Assembly: GCA_036429605.1 (NCBI GenBank)
Contig: CM071589.1
Span: forward strand, 7,316,001 to 7,380,000
Direction of reading: 5' to 3'
Source of the DNA: Cladobotryum mycophilum
Taxonomy: Eukaryota; Ascomycota; Sordariomycetes; Hypocreales; Hypocreaceae
DNA length: 64,000 bases
The notes beneath the pieces are model-generated. The model was not told the DNA's origin, ran no database searches, and saw only the letters and a list, made by a program, of their open reading frames with translations. Position 1 is the first letter of the stretch, and every line of letters begins with the position of its first letter. Shown here piece by piece: positions 21,019-36,289 of the stretch. Position numbers and translations under genes: made by a program.

Positions 21019-24000
21019 TATATATATATATATATATGTGTATTTAAATATAGTTAGAATACTTATATAAAAAATTATTGTTTTTTTTATATTTTATATT
21101 TTTGTATATAATTAATATATTAAGTCTTAAACTTTATATAATACCTTTTAAGTTTAATATAATTTAGTTTAAAAATAGTATAATTTCTTATAAAACTTAG
21201 CTAGCTTCTTATACTAAAAAGTATAAGATACTTTATAGCTATTTAAAGCCGTTATAGGATATATTTTAAGGCTTAATCTAAGACTAGGCTAATTCTTTAT
21301 TCTAGGATCCTTGTTACTGCCGTTTTGTTTTGGTTCAGGATAAAGTTTTAGAAGCAATTCCTATGATATAATATAAATATTATAAAATAAGGTTAATTTA
21401 TTTTGTTTATATAAGTATAAAAATATAATAAAAATAATTTTATTTATACCTAAGTTCTAATACTACCTATTATCTTTTATACTATTATATTTAATTTTTA
21501 ATAATAAAAATCTTAATTAATATTATCTAAGATATATTAAGCTTTATTATACTAGTTATATATATAGCGCTTATTGTATATAATATTATTATAGTAGAAA
21601 CTAATGATATTATAAATATAAGAGATACCTTTACTTTAGATCTAGAACTAGTAAAAATACTATCTTCGGTTAAATAAATGATAGGTATGGTTAGTCGGTT
21701 AGTTAAAGTGGTGGTTACTTTATGATTTGTGTTAGTTATATTTAACTATAAATATTATACTTTTTTTGTTATTTTGGCCGAATTTATAGAGTTTTTATTA
21801 TTTAAATGGGTAAATAGTATAAGGGATGAGTTACCTTTGCTTAATATAATATTTATAGTCTTTGTGTTATTTACTATGTATGTTCTAGTAATGTTTCTAA
21901 AAGTTATAAGGAATATAATACTTAAGAAAGTTATAACTATTAGTAATGTTTTAATTACTATTTGTAATAATATAGTAATTATAATTAATATAGTTTTATT
22001 TTAAAAAGCTTTGACTAAACATTTAACTTTTTTTTTTTTTATAATTATTATTAGGTCTGTACGCCCACTAGATATAATTATATATATATAATATAACTCT
22101 AACCTAGTATATTATTTGCTTTTTATTAGTATTATATATAGTGTTTATAAATTAGAAAAGGACTAGATTAAATAATATTTATGTCTTTATTTAAAATATT
22201 AATTAGGATTATAAACATGGTAATTTAATAGTTGTTATAGGGGATTAGGGTAAAGCTAAAGTATATTAGAAAAAAAGATATATTTAAAAACTATAAGATA
22301 GCTTCGTATTGCCTTTCTAATAAGGTATTTAGCCTATATTAAGATTAGTTAAAGTATATTAGTCTTTAATCATTTATAGACCTTGCTAAAACAATAGACT
22401 TTTTAGTGTTAAGTAAAATAAATAGGTTAGAAAGGTATATTAACTAGGCCGTATATAGCTGAAAAGCTAAAGTTATAAATATTATAATAAAAATAAAGTA
22501 AGTGATTATATTATTAATGTATTAATATATTAAGTAATAGTATTAAGTAATAGAAATTAGTTAATTAAATATATATATAGCAGTGTTTAAATATTTATAT
22601 ATAAGTGTATTATTAAGACTAATCCTTAAATTAAAAAACCTTAACTTTTAGTATTTTTTATTTTAATTATTGTTTGTTTTTAAAGATATTATAATCCTTG
22701 AAAGTATTTAATTATTTTTTATTTAATACTTAAGGTATTATTTTTTAGTATTATAGTTTTTATTAAATATTTATTATACTTAGTAATAATTATAGAGTTT
22801 TATATTTAAAATATTATTAATAATAATATTATCGAGGATTACTCTTTTAGCCCTAATATTATAAATATAATAAAGCTTTTAAACCTATCTTATTTAAATT
22901 TTGACTTATTTATAATTATTTTAGGTTTTTCTTTAACTATAGTTATAGTATTTTACTCTTTTGTTAAAAGAGCTTTAAATCTAGAGGCTCCTTGCTTTGT
23001 AAACGACGACCTTGGTTTTACTAACTATAAAATAATCTTATATTATATTAAAGTTCTGATACTAGATTAAAACCCTTTTATTACTGCTTTTACTATAGTA
23101 AAGGAATTGAAATAGTAAGTATAGGTTAAATAATTATACTATTTAATTATTAATTAGAGTAGGATAATAATGGAGATATTTAGACGCCTGGCTGTTATTA
23201 AGGCTATTTTATTAGTCTAAAATAGCTAAATTAGCCAGTTAGATTCCTATATTACTTAAATATCAAAAAACACCATAAATAAACAAGAGTTTCTTAACGT
23301 AATTAATAACCTTAAGCAGAGTATTAAAGGATTTACTAAAGCTTTACTAACTTAGGTGTTTAATTATCGAGAGGAAGATTTTTATAGAGATACGTAAAAG
23401 GCGTTGTTACTTAGATATTAGGTATAATATTATTAAAAGCTTAAAGATAAAGGAATAGAACTTATAAATTATAATTATACTAAAAATGAAACTTACCTTA
23501 AGATATAAATAACTTTTATCTTAAATTATTTAAATTATATATATATATATATAAATATCTATTTTATAGGTTTATATATAATATTTACTATATTAAATAA
23601 ACTTCTAAGGCTGTCTTATTTTATGTTTATTATATAACGTTATAAGAAAGATCTATTCTTTTTACTTAAAAATACATTACCTTTTAATATATATTTAACA
23701 AAACTATAATAAATACTTTTTTTAAAAAAGTAAATCCCTTTTATTACTAAAAAATCTAGGAGTAATTATTATATAATAGAATCTTAAGCTATAAAAATAA
23801 AATAAAAGGCTACGATTAATTTTACTAGAAAGGGATAAGATAATTATTAAACTAAAAAAGAAAATTATATAATATTAACTATACATAAAAAAAGAAAAGG
23901 AAAATTTTATTTAAGTTACTTATATTATATATATAGTTTTTAAGTACTATTAAAAGAATATAGTAAAAATACTATAGAAAAGTCTTAGGGCATTAATTAA

Positions 24001-24780
24001 TAAAGTAATTTATGTATATAAGATATTTAATAATAATAATAAAGACTAGGCATTTATTTTTATATATAATATAAGTAATTTAGTTTATAAAACATATTTA
24101 TACTTAGCTTAATTACCTTAATTAAATACTTATATACATTTATTAAAATTTACTTATAATATATTAACTTATTAACTAATATTAATAAAAAACTAAAGTT
24201 AAATATTTTTTACCCCAGAAACTTATATATATAAAAAGGGTAATGGATTAAAGTAAAACCTCTATCACTAGTGATTTAAGTATTTAAAAGCACGACCCAT
24301 TTAAAAAGCATAAAGCTAGTATTATCGACGGTATTATAAAAAAGAATACAAAAACTCTATTATTATTAGCCAGATTAGACACTTGATGTAAGCTAAACAG
24401 GGAGTTTAGAAATAATTATTTTATATCCCGGGATAATTATAAGATAATATATTAAACGAATACTAGTTTATTATTTATAATACTTCTAGTTAACTAATAC
24501 TTTATTACTAGATAATAGCCAGTGTTATTATAACTTCTAAAACTATTAAACATAGTAAATTTTTTTAATTAAGTAATTGCTTAAAATAAGAATATTAAAG
24601 TTAAAGGATAATCTAAAAAAAAACTTATATTTAAAAAGGAGAGGTAAGTATATATAAAATCGTAATACCTTAAGTATTAATAAAAAAAGTTACTTAAAGA
24701 CTTATATTTTAGTAACCTATTCTTTATTTATATTTATTAACATAGCTTTAATTACTTATAAAGTTATTAATACCCTTTAA

Positions 24781-25170
24781 ATTAGCGTTCTAGGGGTATA
24801 TATTATTCTTGATTATTATAATTAGTTTTATAATTACTTTATTAAGCTAGAATTAGTTATAGACACTGATAAAGGAATTAGCTTTTAAATGCTTTTTTTA
24901 CTAAAGGAGCTTAGTAATAGCGAACCTTAAATCGTTAATATAGTAAATATCCCTAGGGTATTATTGATATTCTTTCTGTATCCTCGCTTAATAACGCCGC
25001 TAGCTCTATAAATAAGTATTTATGTAGATCTATACTTTTTAGGTATAGCCTATAATAAAATAATCTTTTATTTTAAAAAAACCCCTGTTTAAAGTACACT
25101 ACCTTTCTAGTTACGGGCCCTATTAGCGAGTTAATCATAGCTTCTAGGGGGCAAGACTTACTCTAATCGC
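24781..25170 (+). pseudogene. Ghost reading frame of a RIP-mutated repeat, product unknown
   Basis: One plus-strand frame stays readable for over 120 codons, interrupted mostly by TAA/TAG/TAA where Gln is the likely ancestor. Readable pieces include GVYIILDYYN, FIKLELVIDTDKGISF, MLFLLKELSNSEP and ISIYVDLYFLGIAYNKIIF. I do not recognise the family; a retroelement or DNA-transposon polyprotein is likely from the context. Confidence 0.4.
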
Positions 25171-26959
25171 CATCCCTGTTATGATTACCTTTATTATTAC
25201 TTACTCCCTTTTATAATTAAAGTCTTATTAAAAACGATTTAGAACCTTTTTTAGCGGTAAATAATATACTAAAGGAGTATTCCTGAAAAAAAAGCTAGAT
25301 TTAAGTAATAATAATAAATATAAAGTAATATATTGTTAATAAGTTTAATAGATTTAATATTAATATAAAAGGTCTTTAAGATAATATATATTAAATTATT
25401 TTTAAAAGTTTTTATTTAATATAATTTTTTTTAGTTACTTTATTTTAATAAGATAATTTTAATAAATTATATAATAAACTTATTAATATTATATAATTAT
25501 CTAATATATTATTAAACTATAAATACTAATCGGTTATGTATAAAAAAGATAATATAATCTTTATTATAATAAAAATTATAGATATAATAAATAATAATAA
25601 AAAAATAAACTTCCTATCTTTTAAATAAACTACACTAAAATCCACAGTATAAGCTAAATTACAAGCCTTAAAGATTATAAAAGAGTTAAAAACACTGAAT
25701 GATAGTCTTAAGGAATGTTTAATTGTGTATAAAGTAGAGAAGCAAAAGCTAACTTATAAGGTTCTTTTATTATACTATTTAATAAGTTATTTTACTTTAG
25801 ATATTATTTAAATCTTAGCTTATATATTATATAGGTACTATGGTTTATAGTAAGGGGTGCGGAGTCTAGACGATCGTTAAGATACCTTTAAGCAAAAAGG
25901 CTAGGTAAGAAGCTAGCTGAACGTAAAGATTTCTAATAAACCCATGGTTTATCTATAGAAAATAAAAGGGAAATAAAAGAAAAAAGGATTATACACTAAG
26001 AACTTATAATAAAGACTATACCTAAAAGTAATATAATTAGTGCCTTATATTAAATAATTATAGAATTATTGCCTGATTATTATAATTTACTTATATAAAC
26101 TTAACTTATAACTTAAGGTTAAGTTATGTTTAATAGGGAATCTAATATAATATCTTAACGTAATAAGAATAGTATAGTATTATTATTGGCTTTATGTATT
26201 CTAAGGGCTAGTTAGAAGAAAAAGATGGATTAGCCCCTTTTTATATGATTTAGCGATAGTATTGGTTATTAAAGGAGATTATTCTTGCTTTATGGATTGC
26301 TTTCGTCTTGTAAATGATAAAAGATAGCTTACTAGTATTGTTTAGTTAATATAAAGCCAAGATAGTCATTTAATAATAAACTAATGCGTCTTTCACTGTG
26401 AGTACTAATGGTTTTAGTTAAAATAGTTAAGTAATAGTTATTAAATTAAGCCTAAAGCAATCCTAATAAAACGGGTCACCCTAGTCTAGGCTATATAATT
26501 TAACCCTAATTAATCCACCCTTGTGCCCCGCTACTACGCGCTTATATTTATTAATTTATTTAATAAAAAATATTATTTAGCTAATACTTAAACTATAACT
26601 ATCTGTACTAATTTACTTAAGCGATATAGAGTTAATATAGATCTATTAATAATGCCTTTTGTTTAACTTTTATATATTATTAATTAATTTTTAGTAATAT
26701 TATAATTAATTTAATAGTTTTAAAAGATTTTATATTAGTTAAAGTGTTTCTATACTATGTTATTATTATTAAATATAAATAGGTTATTTATTAACTTTAG
26801 TAAATATAAAGTATTAATTAGCTCGAGTATAGTATACACAAAACCTATAATACCCTACTAAAATTACATGAGCTTTATATTAATTATTACTTATATATCT
26901 ATAAGCAGATAGTATAAGCATAGGTATATCTTTTCCTGGAATAATAATATAATTAGAGA

Positions 26960-27250
26960 GTTATAGTAGTCTTAAAGTCTATACGACTAATAATAGGCGA
27001 TCCCGTCTATCCCTACTATTTTTCTTTTTTACTTTTACTAATGTTTTTTGTCTCCTATCCTTTAAGTTTGCGTAGATTTGGCCTATTATACCTGATAGTT
27101 ATAGCTATATGAATCTCCATAGAGCTAAAATAACTATAGATACTTATAAGATATAATATATTATAATAAAAACTATTACTATATAATTAAAACTTTAGAT
27201 TAATTATCCCCAAAAATCTATAAACTAACTGGCTCTGTCCCCTCTAAGAG
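26960..27250 (+). pseudogene. Short ghost reading frame, product unknown
   Basis: A plus-strand frame with readable pieces such as FFFTFTNVFCLLSFKFA and IWPIIPDSYSYMNLHRAK, stops being mainly TAG/TAA. It is probably part of a decayed transposable element. Support is only frame persistence. Confidence 0.25.
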
Positions 27251-30200
27251 CTCAATATTAACATAAAATTCTTTTTACTGGTCTTTTTCTATCTTATGTA
27301 TCTTATTATCCTTGATTATTATTACTAGGTTATGTTTAAAGTCTTAGAATACTATTTTACTAAAAACATGACAGGTAAAACTTAAATTCTTTTATTTTAT
27401 AATAACCTTTATATTTAATGCTTTTTATTCTTCTAGAAGTTTTTTTTAATAATTTGGCCAGTAATATAAGCCGAAAACCAGATTGTAAATACTAATCAAA
27501 GATATTAACACAGGATTAGTTGCTATTATATATAGTATATACCACTTGTATAGCTGTCTTGTCTTTTGTTACTAATTCGATCGCCGGTTGTGTATTAGTA
27601 GCTCCGATAGGAGATTAGGAATAATGTCTTTTTTAGATACTATATCTATAAAATAGCTATATTATAAGTCAGTGGATTCTAATATTATATTAGCTTTTAT
27701 TAGTGATTTAAAATATAAGAAATAAAGCTTATAGTTGATAATTAGTAGTATACTTAAGTTGGTTAAAATTTAAAGAGTGGTTATCGTCTGGCTAGAAATA
27801 GGATCTATTGTGGTTTTTATTAAGGAATGCCTTGGTTATTTTAATAAAACCCTAGTAATAGATATTCTAGTTAACTAGATCACTACCGTCTATACCTTTA
27901 AATAAAATAAAATTCTTAACGAATTCTATAATAGTATCTTAAAAAGGCTTAACGCAGATTAGGTTAGTAATGTTAATATCGTAACTAAGCTAGGTTAATA
28001 ACTGATTAAAGTTTAGGATAAAAAACAATATTGTAATAATTGGCACGAGGTTTTTATGTATTATTTAAATCTATAGGCCTGGGAGGGAAGGATCTAATTT
28101 ATAATTAAGTTTTTATAGATATTTATTATATGTTACTGTAAGCTATAAGGCTAACCTAGTTAAGTACTAAGGTAAGCGTGAATAGATGATATTTTAGATT
28201 CTTATAGACAAGAACTCGTATCATTTCTATGCTAACCCATACACACTATATATTAGCCAAGCCCCGCGTTTTATATATCTTATTTTTATAGTATTTAGGA
28301 CTATAGGGTTATATCTTAGAAATCATAGTATATAGTTCTTGATCTTGCCACCACTTACATTTGCCAAGACCTCTTTATTAAATTCCTCCTAATTAAGTTA
28401 TAGAATCTGAAAGACTTAAGTAAATCTAGACTGTTTATATACAAAGCTATAATATTCGTAATATATTATTGCCTATTGGCTAGTAGATTTAATGCTAGAT
28501 TCGTAAATGTTTTTTTTGTAGGTTCGATAACACTTATCTATTATACTTTATACACTATCTATAATCCGTCTATTAAATTTAATCTAAGAAATAGTATTAA
28601 GGTTTATTTATTTTTTATCTAATTATAGTTTAAGTAACTTATAGTACTTTTTTTAAATAAATACTTAATAAATATTTTTATAATCTAGTAATAATAAGTT
28701 CTTATTTTTTAAAGTCTAATTCTTTAAACTAAAATCTTTTACCTCTTTAAACTAAAAACCTTTATTCTTATATTTCTTTATTGCCTTAAGAATATTAATA
28801 TTATATTTTTTAATTACTAGTTTTTAAATTATGGTTTATTTAGTAGTAATTTACTAATAGTATATATAACTAGTATATTACCCTCTAATAAAACATTAAA
28901 CGTGACTTACGTAAAACTCTTTAATAAATACCATATAGCTTTTAATGCTAGTATAGTAGGATCCTATAATAAACTATACTTTTTCAGTGCTTATTAGGGT
29001 TTTAATAAAGCTATAAAAAATATTGAATAATCCCTTATAAATATTATTATAATAGATTTCTTTGTGCTTAGGCTGGTTCCCGCTTTTAGTAAAAATAATG
29101 GTTTTATCGGGTCTTAAGGCTATATTGAAAATAATAGCGTCGCTGGGAGTCTTAACTATTTATTGATTATATAAGAAAATAATCTTATATAATTAAAAGC
29201 CTAGCATAAATAATATAGTGTTTCTCTTAAAATAAATTACCTATAAGTTTAATGTCTTAAGTATGGCTTAGCTTATTGTTATATTATTATTTTAATATAA
29301 TAATATAATAATATTATTTATATTAAAATACTAAATAATGTTATATATTTAAAGTGCATTAATTATATCAGTAACGGATTTTTTATAAGCTAGTATATAA
29401 AAGTCTTAGTTAGAATTAGGTCGAGTTGATCCAGGTATAAAGTACTTTAAGGCCCGAGAATTACTTAAAATATATTTTAAATTGAATATTACTAACACTA
29501 GGGTTAATGGGTAGTTAAAGGTATATTAAAAGTATATTAGCGGGTTAATCCGTTTTTTGTAACAGTGCTTTAAAATAGTACTATATAGGAAGTTTTTTTA
29601 TAGCTAAAGCATTACTAATACTAAGTTTTTTTATAATTGCTGAGATAGTATTGACTTTGTCTGTCTAAACTAATGCTATTTTGATTCTTGGTTCCTGATA
29701 GTAAAGGTCTGCTGTTTATTGTAGATAATAGTATTATGTATGTGGGCTATTATATGTATGTAATTAAATGGTGATGAGAAAGATTATTAATTAATATTAA
29801 CGTAGGTTATTTAATATTATGCCTATTTGTATATACTAAATTTTAAATAAAGAATTCTTTATTTAAGATATTAAGTTTATTTTAAGTATTTATTGCTAGT
29901 GGTTAAGTAATATACTTATAACTAATTATAAAGGTAAATCCATAGACTTATTCTAGTAACCGGTTAGCGTCTTATTGTATTACTAGTACTTTTATTATTT
30001 TTTTAAGTAATTACTAGGAGTTTTTAATTAATGTTAGTGATACTTTTAGTTATTAGTATAGCGGTAAGAGAATTACTGGAATATTTTAAGTTTTTTAGTA
30101 ACTAACTTAAATAAAATACTAGTATCAGGTGGTTTCTAGTAACTAACCTAAGTAAATTATTAGTAATATATAGCTTTTAGTAATTTTTTTAATCTATTAC

Positions 30201-32090
30201 TAATACTTTATTTATTTGAGTTTTTAGTAATTATAGTAATAAGGCTATTGGTAACTTTTAGGTTATATCTATAAGATATTTAACCTAGAAACCAATCCCT
30301 TTGTAATATAATCTTACTGTATAAAACTCCTAAGGTTAGTATAGGTGTCTAGACTCTTTAAGGTTACTTTATAGACTATAACACACTAGAACATACTATA
30401 ATAATATACCTATAGATTAATATAGCGGCGGGGGCAGTATTCTATAAAAAATTTTATTAAATTAGATAGATCTAATGCATTATGGATTGATCCATAGATA
30501 CCTAAGTAAGTACCTGATATTTATATTCACTACCTATTTACGCAGGCGGTAAGGTATAGTAAGTATAATAAGTTTAATATAAACTAGATTATATCTATAT
30601 ATCTATAGATACTTAAATATTTTTATATCCTTTAATATTATAAATTCCACCTCGCGTCTAGAATATAATATTTATCAACGATCACAGGCTAAAGCTACCT
30701 AATAAAAATAGCTTAAGGTAGCCTATATATAAGTGACGCGTATAAAAATAATCTAATCCCTAGGGGCTAAAAAAGCTATTAACTGTACTATTACCTATCG
30801 CTAGCGATAGCATAGTAATTAAAGCTTACCCTTGCCTATCTTATAAATATATTCTTTTATAATAGATTTAATACTAATAGTAGCTAGAAATATTAGAAAT
30901 GACCTACTATAATAAGAATAAATAACTATAATACTTACCTATATTATTATAAAATAACTAAGAACTATAAAGCGTAAGAACTTTTTATATAGTTTAACTA
31001 TCTTAATAAAATATATAATAAAAGGTAAAGATTAATAAAAGTAAATACTTATTGTTGTTAGTACTATATATTAATAACAAAAAATAAAAATTTAATAATA
31101 AAAACATTAATATATAGACTATATATAGATATCTTTTAATCAAAGCAATATATTTTTAAAGATAGATATAAAAACGATATGGCTAGCTTTTAAATCTTAA
31201 TCTTAAAACATTCTTTATTTTAAGGGCTGCTTAGGATTAACAGGAGCTGAATTTTAGGTTTAGTACTCCCCTTATAGCCTCCGCGCTATTTTAATACCTA
31301 TAGAGCCCTATGGAGGTTACTTTTTAGTAGTCCGGCCCTATTTTTAGGCACCTATAGTGCTAGTGGTTGCATAGATAGATAGTAGTTTTATGTAGGTAGG
31401 TAAATCTATAGGTTAGTAGATGCCTTTTAAAACTTAGCGATTAGTAGGTACGCTACTTAAGTACCCTCTACTTACGGCCTGCTTACCTATTAAATAAACT
31501 ATATCAATTATATAAAGTAATTTTTATTTGCATTACTAAGGATTATATATTTAAAAAAAGTATTTAAGGATATTTTAAATAACATGGATCTAGAAATTGT
31601 GTGTTATGGCTGTATAAGGACCCCAAATAGTAATGTTTTTGCTAGACTAATCTTATTAATAGCTTAACTTTTTTTAACTTATATTAACGCTAGCTAGAGT
31701 ATAGCTTTATCTAGATATAATATATCGGCTCTAAGGGATATTTATGGATAAAATAAAATTATCTATAGCAATAATAAATAAAGGTAACTTCTCGATTAAT
31801 ATATATAGCCCCTGTAAAGATCTTAGTTTTATATCTAGTTGATTTAATGATATTAGTATATTTCTTAACTATCCTTATACTATAAAAAATAGAGTTTTAT
31901 ATTAAAATCTATAATAGTTGTATAGTACTTAGACAGAGAATAATAGTATAGGCTATTATATTAAGTTTGATGGGAAAGAGATTATAGTATGGTTGCTGTT
32001 AGTTATATTACTTGCCTATAAATTAAAGAGTCTATGAAAAGGATTTTTTAATTGTATAATTAGGCTTTAAAATATATTAGGTAAGATGGG

Positions 32091-33250
32091 TTTTTTTTTT
32101 TTTTTTTTCATTCATTACGCTTATGGAGGCCGAAGGCCTATGAAGCGGCTATCTATCTATCTAAAAGCTTACTGTACAGTGACTTTCTAGAATAGTAGCT
32201 AGCTGGCTAGCTTTCAAGCTAACAGTATAAGGCATTGTGTTTTCCAGTTGGTGGTTTTCTTTCTCCTAGTTCCAAGCGTTATGTATGTCCCTTAGCCTCT
32301 AGGCTGACTAGCTAACTAATCAGCCTATATCTACTCTTCTAAAAACCAGCTTCGCGTACAGATCTTCGTGCTAGTAAGGAAGCCTATTAGGGCTTCCTTT
32401 CCTAGTTTTGTTGTGAAGAGCTTCTGTAACGTTAGCTGGGCTCCTGGCCCTAAGGCCTTCTGCAGGGCCTTTCTAGGCCCTTGGTATCTGCTACAGCGTA
32501 GCAGCAGGTGTTGCGTTGTGTGTCGTTGGCTACATCTACAGCGGTCGTCAGGGAGGTTCTTTATGGCTTTTTGATAGCTTTTAAGATACCCTATCCCTAG
32601 TTTTAGCTGGATATAGGCTGACTGGGTTGATCTCGGTCCCTTGACTAGGTTAGCTTTTAGCGAAAAGCTAAGGTTATCTTGAGCTATCCTGCGGTATTGG
32701 GTGCCTAGGCCTCTCGCTCTCTGGCCTGTCTCCTCTCTCATCTCTTCACTGGCCCAGCTAGTCTGCCACTGCTGTACTATGACTTTTCTTATCTTCCGGT
32801 TTAGGTAGCTAAGAGAGGCGTATGGGCGGCCTCTATACGAGGCTTCTAGCCCTTTCTTAGCTAACTGATCAGCTATTTCATTCCCTGGGATCCCTGTGTG
32901 GCTGGGTACCCAGGCAACTGTAATGGCTATGCTTTGCTGTGATAGGAGGTGCAGCTGAGCCCGGATTCTGTAACTAATCTCTCCAGGGCCTTTGATCTTC
33001 ATTATAGCTGCTTGGCTGTCAACAAAGATATAGGCTGTTGGTTGGTTTGTCCTGGATAATAGTAGGGCATCTAGGACCTTAGAGATTGCTATAAGCTCGG
33101 CATCAGCTACTTCTATGTAAGGTCCTAGGTTCCAGAATCTTGCTACTCTCGCTGTTTTCGCTGCTTCAGTTTGCCGGCTTGGGCTGTCTTCATAGTATGC
33201 ACATGAGTTAGTGCTAGTACCTTTATGAGTACCCTGCGAGCCGTCTGTAT
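32091..33250 (-). mobile_element. 5'-truncated Tad-like LINE with poly(A) tail
   Basis: An 18-base T run at 32091-32108 is the poly(A) tail on the minus strand. The element is flanked by a direct repeat of taggtaagatggg (32078-32090 and 33250-33262), a target-site duplication typical of target-primed reverse transcription. Composition is normal, so it entered the block after RIP. Only the 3' end of the element (RNase H region and 3' UTR) is present. Confidence 0.9.
32331..33248 (-). pseudogene. LINE RNase H domain fragment
   Basis: The frame is open from the truncation point to the stop at 32331 (about 305 codons); an internal ATG at 33002 is not the original start. It begins with TDGSQGTHKG, then DAELIAISK, FVDSQAA and GNEIADQLAKKG, which supply the four catalytic acidic residues (D, E, D, D) of RNase H type I. 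A cysteine/histidine stretch CRCSQRHTTQHLLLRC follows, typical of the Tad-clade C-terminus. The endonuclease and reverse transcriptase are missing, so the fragment cannot move by itself. Confidence 0.9.
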
Positions 33251-36200
33251 AGGTAAGATGGGTTAATACTATAAGACTAAATAAAGGTTTTTTAAAGCTT
33301 TATAGTAAATTAATTTATTAATAAAAATATATTTTTTTAGAAATGTATTTTAATTAGTGAAAATATTATTATTTAAGCTATAGCTAAGTTACTTAAATAT
33401 ATCTATTATATGGTTATTTTCTATAAGGTATTTAGGTAATGGCTAATATATATCCTGTAGTTTACCTAGTAATAGAATTATTAAAAAGTTATTTTTTTTA
33501 TTAGGTTATAATATTTAGTTTTTTGTATATCTTTAAGGAAGATATTATTAATAGCTATAAAATAAATTAATTTATTTTATTATTTAATAAGGCTTTTAAA
33601 AGTATTAATATTAATGGAATTATAATTTTTAATATTAGTATTACTAATATTTATAATAATAATACTTTAAAAACTTTATTTATATCTTTTAGTAATGAGA
33701 TCTTTTGTTTAACCTAAAAGAAACTTTAAGATTTATTTAAAATTAAGATTTAATACTATACTAAACCTATAGTTTTTATTTATAAGCTAACTATAGTTAT
33801 TAAGTTTTGTAATATAAAGGCCGCTGGTAAATGGTAAGGGAGAGGTAGTTTAACCTTTTTTTCAGGGATAATATTATAAAGAAATTACTGTTTCTAGCTG
33901 TTTTAAGTTTTATATCTTGACTAAGAATATTAATAGACTATAATATATATTAATATAATAACAAATATAATAAAAACTATATATCTTTTATTAAGACTTT
34001 AATAATACTTATTATTCCTAAAGATATTAGAATAGAATTTTTAATATTAAAATTCTATTTTAAGAATTATTTAAATCTTTTATAAGTTTTAATATAAGCA
34101 TTTACTATTAAAGCGTTGCTTTTATTATTTGATTATATCTCTGACTTTATTACTTATCGTTGATATATAAAGCCTAGTTAAATAATAAGTAGTGCAACGG
34201 TTTGTCTATGGGTTTGTGAGCGATAATAGGCTTTGTTTTTATGTTAATTTATTTTATACTTTAATATATAATAAACGTATAGATTAGTATCGCCTGGCTA
34301 GATATAAATATAATATATAAATATAATAACCTAGTCTTATTTTAGTAAATATAAGATTATAATCGATTAAAGCTTTTTAAAAGTAAAAGTTACTTTTAAA
34401 GAAAGAAAAAGGATAATCTATGTTAAAAAATAGTAGGGGGGATATAGAGGAAGTGATTAAGGGCTTCTAAATTTAAGAGCAATATCTTTTTTATACTCTA
34501 AATATAAAGGGTAGGGCGGAAAGCTTCTGTTATACTATCTTTACTAATACTCTATTTTTTATTAATCCGACGGCACTTACTACAGTAAAAGCCCAAAAAA
34601 GGGTTATATTCAATACTTATATTACACTAAATATCCTATAATTTAAGGCCATCATGCATAAAAATAAAACAAAAAGATAATATTAAATAATTATAGCTTA
34701 GATACTTTATTATAGCCAAGAACACTAAAGGGAACATCAAATCTTTAACCTAGTATTAACACACCTCTTAGATACCATATATAATATCCCGTTAGCTTTA
34801 TAAGAACGCTTTTTCTTAGCCCCTTTATTAACCTATTTAAACTATAGATAGCTAATAGTCTAGCTTAAAATTAACTTTTTAAAAAGTTAATTTTAACGGT
34901 TAGTATTAGTATATATATAACTATATTTTAGACCACCCTCTTAAAAACAGGTTATATTACTATAACCGGAGGAAATCAGACTTATAAAGCGAAGCTTAGC
35001 TAGTACTAAAAAAATAACTATATTATTTAACCCGTTTATCTTAGGATAAAAGTAAATTAAGTTATTAAAAAAGTTATTTCTTAAAGTAAGGTATTATAAT
35101 TATATAATAAAATTACTATAGTTTAAATCTAACTTTTTATTAAATATAAAGCTTTATCTTATAGTATTAATAAATAGTTTAAACTTCTTATCTAAAAAAA
35201 CATATACTATAAAAGGCTTTTCTATACTTAAAAGATTATTAACTCCTTTTTATTATTAATAATAATATTACTAATCTATATAAAATATTAGTTGCGTAAA
35301 GTATAGTTAAGTTTAAGTAATGATTATAATAATTAAAACCTCTCGCGCCTTACCTTTACCTAGGAAAAGCCTAGTTATAGATCCTTTATCTATTATTAAT
35401 ACACCTAGCTACTATATAAATTTATAGGAAAAAGAGTTATTTTCTTTTTTTTAATAAGTTATATTATTTAGGTAGTATATAAAATATATACTAGTTAGTT
35501 TATAACCGTGGAGTTAATAAAGTTAGATTTAAAGGAGTAATATATATAATTATATTAAGAAATAAAATGTATAATAGTATTATAGAATAAGATTATATAG
35601 ATCTTTGTTTTTCTTTTATATATATTAATATTTTAAATATTATATCTATTAGCGCTGTAAAGGACTTAAATATAAAGGGACATTAGTATTAATATAACTA
35701 AAAAGGAAGAGATACTAGGAAGTTATATATCCTTGGCGTAATGGAAAAGGTCTGGCGTTTTATTTTTATTAAAGATAATAGATCTTTGTCACTTTAACCA
35801 TAGCTTTTTAATAAATTGCTATAGAATAATATTGTTTAGGTTCTTAGGTTAATACCTTTGATAAACTATAATTATTAATAGGCTAGAATCTTATGGCCGC
35901 CTGGTAAACATAGTATATATTTATAGATAAATAACTAATCTTTTTCTTATAGTTTATTATATTTAGTTTTTATTTTTTAAGTTTTTAATTATTAAAATAT
36001 TATTTTTTTTTACTTATATTTTTTTATTTTTAAATAATAATAACCTTGTACCTTTTTATATTAATTTGTTATTAAAACCCTATACTTTAGCGATTTAAGG
36101 GTTATTATAGATAGTTAAAATAAACAGGTTATATATAGGCTGGATAAAATAATTGAAAGTATTATTAAGATTTTAAATAATTTAGAAACTATAATCATTA

Positions 36201-36289
36201 ACCTTATTTAGCTTTTTGATTAACGATCTATCTTTAATTATTATTATTTAGCATTACTTATATTAATAATTAGTAATACTTATAATACG

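Noticed and set aside
21729..22004. Open frame of 91 codons in the AT-rich block
   Set aside because: Ile/Val/Phe/Asn-rich composition expected by chance from AT-rich DNA; no ghost-frame continuity.
29930..30250. Apparent repeats of a ctagtaac-like motif
   Set aside because: Spacing is irregular and the motif is common in AT-rich RIP DNA; not a CRISPR or satellite.
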